From contig CP091135.1 in the NCBI GenBank assembly GCA_021582655.1, positions 1,617,611-1,661,516 of the forward strand: DNA of 43,906 nucleotides. Direction: 5' to 3'. How positions within the stretch are numbered: position 1 is the first letter of the stretch; the number at the start of each line of letters is the position of its first letter. The translations under genes were made by a program, and so were the position numbers. This DNA is from Nitrosomonas sp. (GTDB lineage: Bacteria; Pseudomonadota; Gammaproteobacteria; Burkholderiales; Nitrosomonadaceae). Shown here one piece after another: positions 25,133-33,612 of this stretch. The notes under the pieces were generated by a model, which saw nothing but the letters and a program-made list of their open reading frames with translations, made no database searches and had not been told where the DNA came from.

Positions 25133-26493
25133 TATTTTGGGTTGTGTTTGCGTCGCCACCAAATTGCGACGCCGATTATCAAAAATGCCAGTGGCATCAA
25201 CAGCGATGAAACCACTGCGATCGATGTAAGCTGCAGCTGATTGATTACTAGCACGTTATCCATAGTTGCACGAGGTTGAACGGTAATCAACGCTTCATCC
25301 CCCGCCAGCCAATTGATGACATTCATACCGAAATCCAAATTACCACCATTTCCCAGGTAAGCATTGGCAAGAAAATATCCGCTACCGATCACTGCGACCC
25401 GCTGCTCCCGATCCTGTACCGCACGCGTCAGTGCTGCTGCGATGACGACCGGGCCAGGTACATCGTCGGTCTGATCAAAAGCGATCTCGGCATGCCAATC
25501 CCCACCCTCGATCCAGCCTTGCGGCGCTGCTTCGACCAGCGGAACACTGCGCCATTCCTCATTCTCATTAATGATCAATTGACGGGCAAAAGGGAAAACT
25601 GTCAGGAAATCGAAATTTTGTGTAATCGCATGTTGCCCGTACAACGCGCCTAGTGCAAATGTATTCGGTGCATTGAGGGTTTCGGCTTGCGGATCGATAA
25701 CGATCCCCGGGGTTAATGTCAAACGCAACCTCTCGACCAGAGGCAATAGACCACGCAATGGCTCTTGGTCAATCAGCCATAACAAATTACCACCTCGCTC
25801 GATATACGCCAATAGCTGATCCACTTCCCCCGGCAACAAGTCGATTTGCGGAGATGCGATGAGCAGCAAGTCGGCATTCACCGGTATATCGCGATCAACC
25901 CCCCAGTTCACTGGTTGAGTGTCGAAACCTGCGATTTGCAAGTGCTGTCCGAAATCACCCAAATCAAAGCTGGCGCGCCCGTTCAGCTTACGTTCGCCAT
26001 GGCCGCTCCATTCCAAAATTAATTTGCGCTCTGTGCGAGCCAAGCGCACCAAGGCATTTGAAAATGCTTGCTCGTTGATACTGGTCAAATGCTCGGTTTT
26101 CCGATTGAAGCTGATGATTACCTCACCGTTCACTTGCACATTTGCGGTCTGCGCCAGATGCGGTTGCGCAACCGGATCGACAAATGCCAGCGAAATGTCA
26201 GGTTTGACGCGCTGATAAAGCGATATGAAATCGGCAATAATCTTCCGGATATCACCCAACTCCGCATGTTGTTCGGTTGCATATGCCGTGATCCGGATCG
26301 GGCCATGCAACTTCTGCAAAATTTCGACACTGGCTTCACTTAAGCTATTACGTCCATTCTGACTGACATCCCATTGCATACGGTATAGCGTAGCAAGATA
26401 CCCCAGCAGCAGCACTACGCCTATCACCAATACAGCAAAAATAATGCGCTGCATGCACGCATACAGACGTAATTTTTCACTCGGCACGGTCAT
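25132..26493 (-). CDS. GldG-like ABC transporter auxiliary protein
   Basis: About 453 residues with helices at both ends (VLVIGVVLLLGYLATL and LLMPLAFLIIGVAIWWRR) and a large periplasmic part between. The middle has LILEWSGHGERKL, ADLLLIASPQIDLLPGEV and GGNLLWLIDQEP, typical of the GldG/ABC_transp_aux family (IFT52-like fold). The family is a partner of GldF in Bacteroidetes gliding motility, but occurs in many non-gliding proteobacteria. Start taken at ATG 26493; a TTG at 26514 overlaps the permease stop and could be used instead. Confidence 0.8.
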   Translation of the reverse strand: MTVPSEKLRLYACMQRIIFAVLVIGVVLLLGYLATLYRMQWDVSQNGRNSLSEASVEILQKLHGPIRITAYATEQHAELGDIRKIIADFISLYQRVKPDISLAFVDPVAQPHLAQTANVQVNGEVIISFNRKTEHLTSINEQAFSNALVRLARTERKLILEWSGHGERKLNGRASFDLGDFGQHLQIAGFDTQPVNWGVDRDIPVNADLLLIASPQIDLLPGEVDQLLAYIERGGNLLWLIDQEPLRGLLPLVERLRLTLTPGIVIDPQAETLNAPNTFALGALYGQHAITQNFDFLTVFPFARQLIINENEEWRSVPLVEAAPQGWIEGGDWHAEIAFDQTDDVPGPVVIAAALTRAVQDREQRVAVIGSGYFLANAYLGNGGNLDFGMNVINWLAGDEALITVQPRATMDNVLVINQLQLTSIAVVSSLLMPLAFLIIGVAIWWRRKHNPK

Positions 26494-26510
26494 TCGAATA
26501 CAGTCTCGAG

Positions 26511-27251
26511 TCAACCGTACAAACGCTCGCTGTCAAGGCGGCAAACGGTTAAAATCAAGAAAGTAATCACGAACAAAATGCAGTAGCTCAAGCTGAAGGT
26601 ATCCAATAAACCTTGATTGAATTGCCGGAACTGTTGTAACAATGATAAAAAACGCACCGGCCCCGCTGCATCACCGAACCAATCGATAACCCACAGACCT
26701 AATAACACGCTCAGGCATCCAACCGCCGCCAGCGCCGGCTGCGCCGTCAAACTCGAGATATAGAGCCCCACAGCACTAAAACAAGCGGCTATCAAAATAA
26801 GCCCGACGACATTGCTCCACAATAAACCGTAATCCAATTTACCCCCTGCCAACAAGGAAAGCGATAACACAACCATAAGCACAACGGTGATGCTATAAAA
26901 ACTCAATAATGCGGCGAATTTCCCCAGCACAATATCCGTAATCGGGATCGGCGCCGAAATCAGCAAAACCAATGTGTGATTGCGCCTTTCTTCCGCCAGG
27001 AGTCGCATCGACAAAACGGGCGTCACCATCAAAAAAATAATCACAGCGATGGCAAACAGCGGTGTAATGATGGTTTCCGTAACTCCGGGGGAATTGGACA
27101 GTTGCCGCAGTTGTGGTTGTAGTTCGAGAAAAGCATCTAATTGCAGCAGAAAAAACCAGGATAGCACCAACTGGATCAACGCAAGCAATAGCCAGGCAAG
27201 CGGAGAATAAAACAATGTATGCAGCTCTTTACGAAAAATAACGGCGGCCAT
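26511..27251 (-). CDS. ABC-2 type permease, GldF-like
   Basis: 246 residues with six predicted membrane helices. It starts IFRKELHTLFYSPLAWLLLALIQ, followed by TPVLSMRLLAEERRNHTLVLLISAPI, a pattern specific for GldF-like permeases. It forms the membrane part of the exporter with the ATPase upstream. It begins nine bases after the ATPase stop. Substrate unknown. Confidence 0.85.
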   Translation of the reverse strand: MAAVIFRKELHTLFYSPLAWLLLALIQLVLSWFFLLQLDAFLELQPQLRQLSNSPGVTETIITPLFAIAVIIFLMVTPVLSMRLLAEERRNHTLVLLISAPIPITDIVLGKFAALLSFYSITVVLMVVLSLSLLAGGKLDYGLLWSNVVGLILIAACFSAVGLYISSLTAQPALAAVGCLSVLLGLWVIDWFGDAAGPVRFLSLLQQFRQFNQGLLDTFSLSYCILFVITFLILTVCRLDSERLYG

Positions 27252-27260
27252 TACAAAAAT

Positions 27261-28019
27261 TCAATGCGATTGCGGTTGCGTCAACTGCATAAAAACACTC
27301 TCCAAATCTATCGATTGCCGCCGCAATTCAGTTAATTGTCGATCCCAGACGATACGTCCTTGATGCATGATCAGCACTCGTTCACAAGTCATTTCAACAT
27401 CCGGCAGAATATGTGTCGATAAAACGACGCTGCGGTCTTTGCCCAATTCACGAATCAGCAGCCGTATCTCACGCATTTGATTGGGATCCAATCCAACTGT
27501 GGGCTCATCAAGAATGATCACATCGGGATTATGAATGATGGCTTGCGCAATGCCAAGGCGCTGCTGATAACCTTTTGATAATGTTTTAATCCAATACTTG
27601 CCATGCTCAACCAGACCGCAACGATGTTTTACTTGTTCCAACGCATCCAGCACCTCGGTTTGATCAAGCCGATGAATCCTAGCAACAAATAACAAATACG
27701 CATCGACAGTCATATCGCCATAAAGTGGTGGTATCTCGGGCAGAAAGCCCAAGTGCATTTTGGCTTGCTGCGGTTGCGTTAACAAATCGTAGCCGCAAAT
27801 CTCAATATTTCCACTGCTGGGCGCCAGATTACCCGTTAACATGCGAAGTGTGGTGGATTTTCCGGTACCGTTCACTCCCAACAACCCCACAATCTCCCCG
27901 CGTCGCAACTGCAAGTCAATGTCTTGAACGATCAGCGTTCGCCCATACCTCCGGCACAAATTTCGCGCCGATAATGTCACATCTTCAGTGTTATAATCAT
28001 TTTCATCGTGCTCATGCAT
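27261..28019 (-). CDS. ABC transporter ATP-binding protein, GldA-like
   Basis: 252 residues. Walker A GVNGTGKST, Q-loop FLPEIPPLYG, signature SKGYQQRLG and Walker B VIILDEPTVGLDP are all present, as is the switch His (STHI). The first gene of a four-gene minus-strand unit ATPase-permease-GldG-DUF4340. The signature SKGYQQR is typical of the ABC-2/GldA group. It powers export or an envelope process, not known here. Confidence 0.9.
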   Translation of the reverse strand: MHEHDENDYNTEDVTLSARNLCRRYGRTLIVQDIDLQLRRGEIVGLLGVNGTGKSTTLRMLTGNLAPSSGNIEICGYDLLTQPQQAKMHLGFLPEIPPLYGDMTVDAYLLFVARIHRLDQTEVLDALEQVKHRCGLVEHGKYWIKTLSKGYQQRLGIAQAIIHNPDVIILDEPTVGLDPNQMREIRLLIRELGKDRSVVLSTHILPDVEMTCERVLIMHQGRIVWDRQLTELRRQSIDLESVFMQLTQPQSH

Positions 28020-28064
28020 ATCTTTTTATGAATCAGCGCATTCAATTTCAAAACAATTTTTTGT

Positions 28065-28344
28065 TTCTTTGCCACCGAAATTCGGTCAGAAGACCACGAA
28101 TCACAAGTCAATGTAATACGGCTCTTATTTTTTCACTAATTGAGTACGACAACATATAAAACAACAGATGTGTTGTACAATAACAACATATCTGTCATCA
28201 GTAATCAACAAAAATCTTGATAATCACACATTAAGATCTTTGAAGCTGTAAAATGGAAGGCATTTTTCAATCATCTTGACAAAGCTTTCCCGTTTAATCA
28301 AATATACCATCTGAAATTACAGTTTTCATTAAAAGGATAACAGC
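28065..28344 (+). promoter_or_regulatory. ompA leader: 12-bp hairpin and possible promoter
   Basis: The gene-free stretch before the OmpA-type gene holds an inverted repeat CAGATGTGTTGT (28165-28176) / ACAACATATCTG (28183-28194) with a six-base loop; only one position is a G-T wobble. ACAACATAT also occurs directly at 28149-28157. No T-run follows, so it is not a terminator. Further down, TTGACA (28276-28281) with TATACC (28303-28308) or AATATA could be a promoter, but the spacing is longer than ideal. Confidence 0.4.
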
Positions 28345-29016
28345 ATGAAGAAAATATCAGCTCCTCAAAAACTTATTGGAATATTTTTATTACCTGCAAT
28401 GTTTTCCGGTGCTGTTTTGGCACAAGAAACTGCTGTAAGCGATACCGCTAAAAAAGCAGAAGCTTATGGTGTTGACGACCGTGGCGTTATCGTCAGAAAC
28501 ACAACTGAACTTTGCTGGCGCACCGGCTATTGGACACCCGCAATGGCAATCCCGGAATGCGATCCCGATCTGGCCAAAAAAGAAGAGCCTAAGGTAGCAA
28601 TCGCTCCGGCACCTGCTCCGGCTCCGGCACCCGCAGCGCCACAAGAGAAAACTTTCTCAGCTGATGCCTTGTTTGATTTCAATAGTGCAAACCTGAAGCC
28701 GGCTGGTGTACAAGCACTCAATGATTTCGCCATCGGAATCCAAGGTATCAACTATGACATGATCACCGTTGAAGGTCATGCGGATCGTATCGGTTCATCC
28801 GACTACAATATGCGGTTGTCGCTACAACGTGCCTTCTCGGTAAAAGCGCATTTGGTTTCAAAGGGCATTGCAGCTAATCGAATTATTGCCGAAGGGAAAG
28901 GGGAATCAGATCCCGTAACCGGGAATAGCTGTGCCGGAAATGTTAAGTCCAAGGCATTGATAGCGTGCCTTGCACCTGACCGTCGCGTCAGAATTATCGT
29001 GAAAAGCGCTCAATAA
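28345..29016 (+). CDS. OmpA family outer-membrane/peptidoglycan-anchoring protein
   Basis: 223 residues. A signal peptide (to about VLAQ, residue 27) is followed by a short domain with LCWRTGYWTPAMAIPECDP, a Pro/Ala linker (APAPAPAP), and an OmpA C-terminal domain with ALFDFNSANLKP, EGHADRIGSSDYNMRLS and DRRVRI. This domain binds peptidoglycan. It lacks a beta-barrel. AAGGA lies nine bases before ATG. It is monocistronic, with its own terminator. Confidence 0.92.
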   Translation: MKKISAPQKLIGIFLLPAMFSGAVLAQETAVSDTAKKAEAYGVDDRGVIVRNTTELCWRTGYWTPAMAIPECDPDLAKKEEPKVAIAPAPAPAPAPAAPQEKTFSADALFDFNSANLKPAGVQALNDFAIGIQGINYDMITVEGHADRIGSSDYNMRLSLQRAFSVKAHLVSKGIAANRIIAEGKGESDPVTGNSCAGNVKSKALIACLAPDRRVRIIVKSAQ

Positions 29017-29042
29017 GCAAAAGATCATCTGTCTTAATTTCA

Positions 29043-29077
29043 AAAAAAGCCCTGCTCATTAGCGGCAGGGCTTTTTT
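29043..29077 (+). terminator. intrinsic terminator after the OmpA-type gene
   Basis: GCCCTGC/GCAGGGC stem (extended by A6/T6) with a nine-base loop and a T6 run. Arms are 29043-29055 and 29065-29077. Confidence 0.9.
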
Positions 29078-29102
29078 ATTTTGCTCCGAGTAACGCCATC
29101 GT

Positions 29103-30440
29103 ATGTATGAATTGGTAACAATAGATACCTTAATCGAAGCAAAGTGGATTATTCCTGTCGAGCCTGCCCAAATTGTGCTTGATCACCATGCGATCGCAAT
29201 CCATCACGGACTGATCAAAGATATTCTACCTACGGCGGAAGCCAGGCAACGCTATATCCCGCAACAGACGATCGTACTCAGTGAACACGTACTGATTCCC
29301 GGTTTGGTGAATCTGCATACGCATGCGGCGATGACATTGATGCGGGGATTGGCCGACGATTTGCCTTTGATGGACTGGCTTAACCAACATATCTGGCCGG
29401 CGGAAACACGCCATGTCAATGCGCAGTATGTCTATGACGGTACCTTGCTTGCATGTGCTGAAATGATCAGCGGAGGAATCACATGTTTTAACGACATGTA
29501 TTTCTTTCCCGAAGCCGCGGCAAAAGCGGCCAACGACACGAAAATGCGATCATCCATCGGCTTGGTTATAATCGACTTCCCTACTCCCTATGCCAGCGAT
29601 GCCGACGATTATCTGGCCAAAGGATTAAATCTGCGCGATCGCTATCAGCAGCACGCGCTATTGAATTTCTGCCTGGCACCGCATGCACCGTACACTGTCG
29701 GCGATGATACTTTCAACCGCATCCTGACTTATGCCGAGCAATTAAACTTAACCATTCATACCCACCTGCACGAAACAACAACCGAGATCCGTATGAGCGA
29801 AGAAATCTACCGTGTGCGCCCAATTGAACGCATGCAACGATTAGGGATACTCGGTCCCGACTTGATCGCCGTACATATGGTTCACCTGACGGAACACGAA
29901 ATCGACTTGATGCAACAATACAATTGCCAGATTGCGCACTGCCCCTCTTCCAATTTGAAACTTGCCAGCGGTTTTGCGCCGGTTCCATCGTTATTGCGCC
30001 GGAATATCAATGTCGGACTCGGCACTGACGGTGCCGCCAGCAATAACCGCCTGGATATGTTCGAAGAAATGCGGCTGGCGGCATTACTCGCCAAAGCAAC
30101 CAGTGAACAGGCCGATGTGTTGCCTGCCCATCAAGCGCTCCGAATGGCGACGCTGAATGGCGCACGAGCGCTCGGATTGGAAAAAAAAATCGGCTCGCTG
30201 ACCATAGGTAAGGCTGCCGACATCACTGCAATCGACTTCTCCGACATCAATCTTGTACCTTGCTATGATCCGATTTCACATTTAGTGTATACGGCAACCC
30301 GGGATCAAGTCAGTCATGTCTGGGTCAATGGTAAAATATTGCTGCAGGATGGCAAATTGGTCGTCCTGGATCCGCAAGACTTGCGCTATCGCGCCATATA
30401 CTGGCAAGAACGTATTGCGGCTTCTAGATCATCACAGTAA
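29103..30440 (+). CDS. mtaD: 5-methylthioadenosine/S-adenosylhomocysteine deaminase (TRZ/ATZ family)
   Basis: 445 residues of the amidohydrolase superfamily. HTHAAMTLMRG gives the first metal His pair, later APHAPYTV, HLHET, AHMVHL and GTDGAASNN supply the remaining ligands and catalytic residues. It deaminates methylthioadenosine or S-adenosylhomocysteine, both products of SAM use, and sits just before the SAM-using ubiG. The exact substrate cannot be told from sequence. Confidence 0.85.
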   Translation: MYELVTIDTLIEAKWIIPVEPAQIVLDHHAIAIHHGLIKDILPTAEARQRYIPQQTIVLSEHVLIPGLVNLHTHAAMTLMRGLADDLPLMDWLNQHIWPAETRHVNAQYVYDGTLLACAEMISGGITCFNDMYFFPEAAAKAANDTKMRSSIGLVIIDFPTPYASDADDYLAKGLNLRDRYQQHALLNFCLAPHAPYTVGDDTFNRILTYAEQLNLTIHTHLHETTTEIRMSEEIYRVRPIERMQRLGILGPDLIAVHMVHLTEHEIDLMQQYNCQIAHCPSSNLKLASGFAPVPSLLRRNINVGLGTDGAASNNRLDMFEEMRLAALLAKATSEQADVLPAHQALRMATLNGARALGLEKKIGSLTIGKAADITAIDFSDINLVPCYDPISHLVYTATRDQVSHVWVNGKILLQDGKLVVLDPQDLRYRAIYWQERIAASRSSQ

Positions 30441-30449
30441 GGAAAATTC

Positions 30450-31157
30450 ATGGAAGAAAATGGCATCAACGCTGATCCGGCGGAACTTGAAAAATTCAGT
30501 CAACTGGCACACCGCTGGTGGGATCCGAATAGTGAATTTAAACCATTACATGAAATCAATCCGCTCCGGCTGAATTACATCGCCGAATTGGCAGGCGGCT
30601 TGCATGGAAAAGCTGTTCTGGACGTCGGTTGTGGGGGCGGCATCTTATCGGAAAGCATGTCTGCAATGGGCGCGCGAGTAACCGGTATCGACCTAGGCGA
30701 CAAAGCACTCAAGGTTGCCAAACTTCATCTGCTGGAAAGCGGTCTGCAAGTGGAATATCGAAAAATCACCGTCGAGTTACTGGCACAAGAGCAGCCGCAA
30801 CATTACGATATCGTCACGTGCATGGAGATGCTGGAGCATGTGCCCGATCCCATGAGCATCATCCGTTCCTGCGCTCAATTAGCCAAACCAGGCGGCTGGG
30901 TTTTCTTTTCCACCATCAATCGCAACCCCAAAGCTTACCTGTTCGCTATCATCGGCGCTGAATATCTATTGAAGCTACTGCCGCGCGGAACCCATGAATA
31001 CGCAAAATTCATCAAACCGTCCGAACTGGCCAGAATGGCGCGCCATGCCGATTTATCAGAAGAAAAACTGATCGGGATGACATACAATCCGATCACCAAA
31101 GTCTACGCGCTTGAAAATGATACTGATGTAAATTACATAATGGCCTATCGTAGCTGA
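30450..31157 (+). CDS. ubiG: ubiquinone biosynthesis O-methyltransferase
   Basis: 235 residues. UbiG carries out both O-methylations in ubiquinone synthesis using [29 protein letters not shown] is diagnostic of UbiG, LDVGCGGG is the SAM-binding motif I, and [11 protein letters not shown] and [10 protein letters not shown] follow. AAGGA precedes ATG 30450. It follows mtaD by nine bases and precedes gph by 15, forming an operon. Confidence 0.96.
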   Translation: MEENGINADPAELEKFSQLAHRWWDPNSEFKPLHEINPLRLNYIAELAGGLHGKAVLDVGCGGGILSESMSAMGARVTGIDLGDKALKVAKLHLLESGLQVEYRKITVELLAQEQPQHYDIVTCMEMLEHVPDPMSIIRSCAQLAKPGGWVFFSTINRNPKAYLFAIIGAEYLLKLLPRGTHEYAKFIKPSELARMARHADLSEEKLIGMTYNPITKVYALENDTDVNYIMAYRS

Positions 31158-31172
31158 TCCGCCACATCGCCC

Positions 31173-31820
31173 ATGATCAAAACAGTTTTATTCGATTTTG
31201 ACGGTACATTGGCCGATACTGCACCCGATCTCGGTCATGCGCTGAATCGGCTGCGCACCGCACGCGGGCTACCTGAATTACCACTAACATTAATACGGCC
31301 ACGGGCATCCGCCGGCTCACGAGGCCTGCTTAACCTCGGCTTCCGGATTACCCCAGAAGATGATGGTTATGCCGCCATGCGCGATGAGTTTCTGGGCTAT
31401 TACACGCAGCGGCTATGCCACGACACTTGCTTATTCCCCGGTGTTAGCAACCTACTGGACAGATTGCGGCTACTGAACATTCCCTGGGGCATCGTTACCA
31501 ATAAACCATCACGTTTCGCACTTCCATTGATCCGACAACTCGGCCTAGCATCCGAAGTTGCCTGTGTCGTTTGCGGCGACGATACCAACAACACGAAGCC
31601 TCATCCCGAGCCGTTACTAACCGCTTGCGACCAAACTGCCACCCATCCTTCTCATTGTATTTATCTCGGCGACGATATTCGTGACGTACAAGCCAGTATC
31701 GCTGCCGGGATGCGTCCGATAGTCGCCCGTTACGGATATCTCGGTACCGGCCTCCCACCCGAGCAATGGGGTACCCGAGACCTGATCAATCACCCCGAAG
31801 AATTATTGGCTTATCTGTAA
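31173..31820 (+). CDS. gph: phosphoglycolate phosphatase-type HAD hydrolase
   Basis: 215 residues, HAD fold. DFDGTLADTAPDL holds the nucleophile Asp and the acid-base Asp; GIVTNKPSRFA is motif II, NNTKPHPEPLL gives the Lys, and YLGDDIRDVQAS is motif IV. In this position in betaproteobacteria (after ubiG) it is usually annotated Gph or MupP; it could dephosphorylate phosphoglycolate or MurNAc-6-phosphate. The operon position is seen; the substrate is inferred. Confidence 0.85.
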   Translation: MIKTVLFDFDGTLADTAPDLGHALNRLRTARGLPELPLTLIRPRASAGSRGLLNLGFRITPEDDGYAAMRDEFLGYYTQRLCHDTCLFPGVSNLLDRLRLLNIPWGIVTNKPSRFALPLIRQLGLASEVACVVCGDDTNNTKPHPEPLLTACDQTATHPSHCIYLGDDIRDVQASIAAGMRPIVARYGYLGTGLPPEQWGTRDLINHPEELLAYL

Positions 31821-32011
31821 CAGCCCGGTACCACCGACCGATCAATCGCCAAAGTTGTGGTACCGGCGAGAAAGCGCGGTTCATGCACAACCGAACAGGA
31901 TCTTGAATTTATTGCTAGGTTCTGTCGATATTTCATATAGATAACTACAGACACTCGCACGCCATAGTTACTCTACTCTCAAAATTTCTTTTTAATTTGC
32001 CGTATCGTGTT
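31821..32011. other. gene-free stretch after gph
   Basis: No credible gene, tRNA or terminator is visible in the 190 bases after gph. Together with the transposase remnant that follows, it makes the 477-base gap to the next gene. Confidence 0.5.
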
Positions 32012-32140
32012 ACTCATACTTGCATTATCCCTCAGCGAATTACGCTTTCACGATATTACAGCCCTAGCCTCCTTTTACTATCTGTTCCCGTATACATTCG
32101 CTGTCATAGCTCTTACCTGCAACAATCACTCCCGCGCTAA
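32012..32140 (-). pseudogene. decayed IS5-type transposase fragment
   Basis: Read on the minus strand, a frame gives SAGVIVAGKSYDSECIREQI before a stop; after a frameshift another reads KRNSLRDNASMS. These fit the conserved GYDS..IRE and RKRNS..N..MD segments near the C-terminus of IS5-family transposases. Stops and a frameshift break the frame; neither end of the element nor inverted repeats could be found. An old, largely eroded insertion. Confidence 0.5.
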
Positions 32141-32297
32141 ATAAGAATAAACACCGAGCCTATTGCCTGAAAAGCTCGAATAATCCTACCGGAGCATTTC
32201 GCTGCATAACGGTATCTTCATTCAGTTTCCATTCATACCACTCGACGTAAATTGGCGTTGTCAGCCACTTTTCTGGAATAACGTATAGGAGCGCATC

Positions 32298-32588
32298 ATG
32301 AAGATAACAATCAAGCCGAGCGGTTTATTGGCAGGTGCAATATTAGTGGTTGCATTGATCGGTCCTGCAATAGCGGAGGCAGGCAGAGATCACCATCGCC
32401 ATGGACGTCACTACCATGGGCACCATCATTCTGGTGGGTATATCTACAGCCAGCCACAAATTTATTATCGCCAATATTACCCGCACCCCCGATACAACTA
32501 TGTGTACCCTGTGCCAGCTTATAGGGTTCCATCGCCTGCCATGATGGGAATTGACACTGGAAATTTTAGCTTTATGATAGGCTTTTGA
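32298..32588 (+). CDS. secreted His/Tyr-rich small protein
   Basis: 96 residues. A signal peptide (AGAILVVALIGPAIAEA) is followed by DHHRHGRHYHGHHH, then a Tyr/Pro-rich part (about 45-85). The His cluster could bind Ni, Cu or Zn, but this is only inferred. AGGAG lies at 32287-32292 before ATG 32298. It is next to a PepSY protein and a two-component system, and may be part of an envelope or metal response. Confidence 0.7.
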   Translation: MKITIKPSGLLAGAILVVALIGPAIAEAGRDHHRHGRHYHGHHHSGGYIYSQPQIYYRQYYPHPRYNYVYPVPAYRVPSPAMMGIDTGNFSFMIGF

Positions 32589-32614
32589 AGCAATAGGCGA
32601 TCGGAAATAATCTA

Positions 32615-32905
32615 ATGATGACACTAAGGCTAGGCATCATCATCTCCGGGTTGATGTTGGCGATGTACGTCTGCCCGGTGTTAGCCACAAAGCAAAATCC
32701 GCGGTTACATCACACCGGTTCCGCCACAGCCTCAGCCATAACAGAAGAACAAGCATTTGCCATTGCACAACAGCATATCAAAGGCCGTGTATTAGCGATC
32801 AATTTGATTGATCAAGTGTATCGTATCAAAATACTCGATCCGCAAGGCACGATGCATATCATAATGATCGATGCGCAGCGCGGCGCCATCGTACCCGCGC
32901 ATTAG
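32615..32905 (+). CDS. PepSY domain secreted protein
   Basis: 96 residues with a signal peptide (GIIISGLMLAMYVCPVLA) and then a PepSY domain: ITEEQAFAIAQQHIKGRVLAINL, a Tyr, and KILDPQGTMHIIMIDAQRGAIV. PepSY proteins can act as inhibitors or sensors next to two-component systems. It is 20 bases upstream of the response regulator and probably in one unit with it. Confidence 0.85.
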   Translation: MMTLRLGIIISGLMLAMYVCPVLATKQNPRLHHTGSATASAITEEQAFAIAQQHIKGRVLAINLIDQVYRIKILDPQGTMHIIMIDAQRGAIVPAH

Positions 32906-32925
32906 AAACTTTATGAAATAATATC

Positions 32926-33612
32926 ATGCGTATTCTTGTGATTGAAGACGAAATCAAGTTGCAACACCAAATCTGCCAGAATTTGGAAACTGCCGGTTAT
33001 ATGGTGGATACTTGCGCCAACGGCGACGAGGGGCTGTTTCTCGCCACAGAATATCCCATTGATGCAGCGATTATTGATATCGGCTTGCCGGGAAAATCCG
33101 GGTTAGAAATCATCAAATCATTACGTGAGCGCGGCAGCCTATTGCCAATTCTGATTCTGACCGCACGCAGCAGTTGGCAAGATAAGGTACAAGGCTTGGA
33201 AATGGGCGCGGATGATTATTTGACCAAGCCGTTCCAAATGGAAGAATTACAAGCCAGAATCAGGGCGTTGCTGCGACGTGCGACCGGCATTCCACAAACT
33301 GTTCTGCAATGCGGCCCGATCACCTTGGATGTGACTGCACAAGCCGTTAGTGTCAATAATACTGCGGTGGAATTGACTTCGTTCGAATATCGGCTGTTGG
33401 AAGAATTGATCCGCCACCACGGTGAGGTATTATCCAAGCAAACACTATCGGATTACCTCTATCCGCACGATGAAGATCGTGACAGTAATGTGCTTGAGGT
33501 CATGGTGGGTCGTTTGCGCAGAAAACTGGATCCAAGCGGTACACTGAATCCGATCGAAACCATGCGCGGTCGCGGCTATCGCTTCACGCTGCCGTGCAAC
33601 AAAGCATCATGA
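32926..33612 (+). CDS. OmpR/PhoP-type response regulator
   Basis: 228 residues. The receiver domain has EDE at 7-9 and the phosphoacceptor Asp51 (IIDIGLPG), with Thr in LTA and Lys in TKPF. The C-terminal winged helix (about 130-225) has the RGRGYRF end of the OmpR family. The stop overlaps the kinase ATG (ATGA), so the pair is translationally coupled. PepSY upstream suggests the signal comes from the envelope. Confidence 0.94.
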   Translation: MRILVIEDEIKLQHQICQNLETAGYMVDTCANGDEGLFLATEYPIDAAIIDIGLPGKSGLEIIKSLRERGSLLPILILTARSSWQDKVQGLEMGADDYLTKPFQMEELQARIRALLRRATGIPQTVLQCGPITLDVTAQAVSVNNTAVELTSFEYRLLEELIRHHGEVLSKQTLSDYLYPHDEDRDSNVLEVMVGRLRRKLDPSGTLNPIETMRGRGYRFTLPCNKAS

